DNA of 34,062 nt from Marinobacterium sp. (lineage in GTDB: Bacteria > Pseudomonadota > Gammaproteobacteria > Pseudomonadales > Balneatricaceae), in assembly GCA_018623095.1 (NCBI GenBank), contig JAAZVX010000006.1, positions 1 through 34,062 of the forward strand, in the 5' to 3' direction. Made by a program: the position numbers and the translations under genes. Every line of letters begins with the position of its first letter. Position 1 is the stretch's first letter. Positions 33,430 to 34,062 of the stretch are shown here, piece by piece. A model generated the notes under the pieces. The model was not told where the DNA came from. It made no database searches and was given only the letters and a program-made list of their open reading frames with translations.

Positions 33430-34014
33430 TTACGCCGCTAGGTTTGCGTTTGCAAAGTCCCAGTTCACGAGTGACCAGTAACCGTTAAGGTAGTCTGGAC
33501 GAACGTTGCGGTAATCGATGTAGTAAGCGTGTTCCCAAAGGTCAACTGTTAGGATCGCAGTCTGACCATTAGTCATTGGCGTACCAGCGTTGCTAGTGTT
33601 TACGATCTCTAGTGAACCATCAGCATTTTTAACCAACCAAGTCCATGAAGAACCGAAGTTGTTAACCGCTTTGTCGTTAAGCTCTTCTTTGAACTTCTCG
33701 AAAGAACCCCACTGAGCGTTGATCGCGTCAGCAATCGCGCCAGTTGGCTCACCACCACCGTTCGGAGATAGGCAGTTCCAGTAGAAAGTGTGGTTCCAAA
33801 CCTGCGCTGCGTTGTTGAATACGCCACCAGCTGGTGCAGTTTTGATGATCTCTTCTAGAGATTTACCTTCAAACTCAGTACCAGGTACTAGGCCGTTCAG
33901 CTTAACCACGTAAGTGTTGTGGTGTTTGCCGTGGTGGAAATCTAGTGTTTCAGCAGAGATGTGTGGTTCTAGTGCATCTTTTGCGTATGGCAGTGCTGGA
34001 AGTTCAAAGCTCAT
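33430..34014 (-). CDS. sodB: Iron superoxide dismutase
   Basis: A 194-residue cytoplasmic enzyme that dismutates superoxide to peroxide and oxygen. The metal ligands are visible in the family order: a histidine in FHHGKHHNTYV, a histidine in VWNHTFYWNC, and the aspartate and histidine of TVDLWEHAYYIDYRN. NNAAQVWNH with its glutamine, and near-complete similarity to E. coli SodB, indicate the iron form. The ATG at 34014 is chosen because TTGGAG lies six bases upstream and because MSFELPALPYAKDALEPHIS matches the E. coli N-terminus; the frame extends four codons further to a TTG without support. The promoter lies mostly beyond the window. Confidence 0.97.
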   Translation of the reverse strand: MSFELPALPYAKDALEPHISAETLDFHHGKHHNTYVVKLNGLVPGTEFEGKSLEEIIKTAPAGGVFNNAAQVWNHTFYWNCLSPNGGGEPTGAIADAINAQWGSFEKFKEELNDKAVNNFGSSWTWLVKNADGSLEIVNTSNAGTPMTNGQTAILTVDLWEHAYYIDYRNVRPDYLNGYWSLVNWDFANANLAA

Positions 34015-34062
34015 TGTATGCTCCAATCGTTTCAGTTAATCAGGGTACATAAACCCTGGCGG

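Overview
The window reads as chromosomal DNA from a marine-type gammaproteobacterium. The housekeeping genes (gmk-rpoZ-spoT, gshA, ilvA, rpiA, sodB, tesA/ybbA/ybbP) resemble their gammaproteobacterial counterparts, and the yheS / TIGR02444 / FKBP / rsd-algQ neighbourhood recalls the alginate-regulator region of Pseudomonas. An Oceanospirillales-like host is my best guess, but the sequence alone does not fix a genus. I saw no rRNA, tRNA, CRISPR array, insertion sequence or phage gene. No gap exceeds 300 bp; the largest is 272 bp (7182-7453).

Layout. (1) 3-3756: the 3' part of a periplasmic adaptor and a complete RND efflux permease. (2) 3850-13979: a divergent polyol-utilisation cluster. The minus-strand arm is xylulokinase, a Tas-like aldo-keto reductase and a ribitol-2-dehydrogenase-like SDR. 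The plus-strand arm is a binding-protein ABC sugar-alcohol transporter (binding protein, two permeases, ATPase), a D-arabinitol 4-dehydrogenase-like enzyme and an AraC-family regulator. The arms share an AT-rich 272-bp control region. (3) 14045-17130: gmk, rpoZ, spoT. (4) 17137-22541: yheS (ABC-F), a TIGR02444/DUF2390 protein, a secreted FKBP isomerase, the sigma-70-binding Rsd/AlgQ, and gshA. (5) 22702-26909: a DctB/DctD-like two-component pair and an unrecognised membrane protein. (6) 26918-29231: ilvA and rpiA, divergent. (7) 29293-32678: an unannotated 40-residue membrane protein, then the YbbP/YbbA ABC pair. (8) 32773-34014: tesA and sodB, convergent on one shared terminator.

How the genes work together. 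In the polyol cluster the transporter would import a sugar alcohol, DalD would oxidise D-arabinitol to D-xylulose, and XylB would phosphorylate it to xylulose 5-phosphate for the pentose phosphate pathway. The AraC protein, last in the plus operon, probably controls both arms. The ribitol-dehydrogenase-like SDR suggests a second pentitol, but no ribulokinase is present.

The points most worth a second look are: the 40-aa membrane protein at 29293-29415 with an FNR-type box nested in a longer palindrome just upstream; the pentitol cluster with an unexplained SDR and AKR; three helically phased TTGCAT motifs in its control region; and a GAFTDA (not GAFTGA) sigma-54-contact loop in the DctD-like regulator. 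No wholly unknown multi-gene system was evident.
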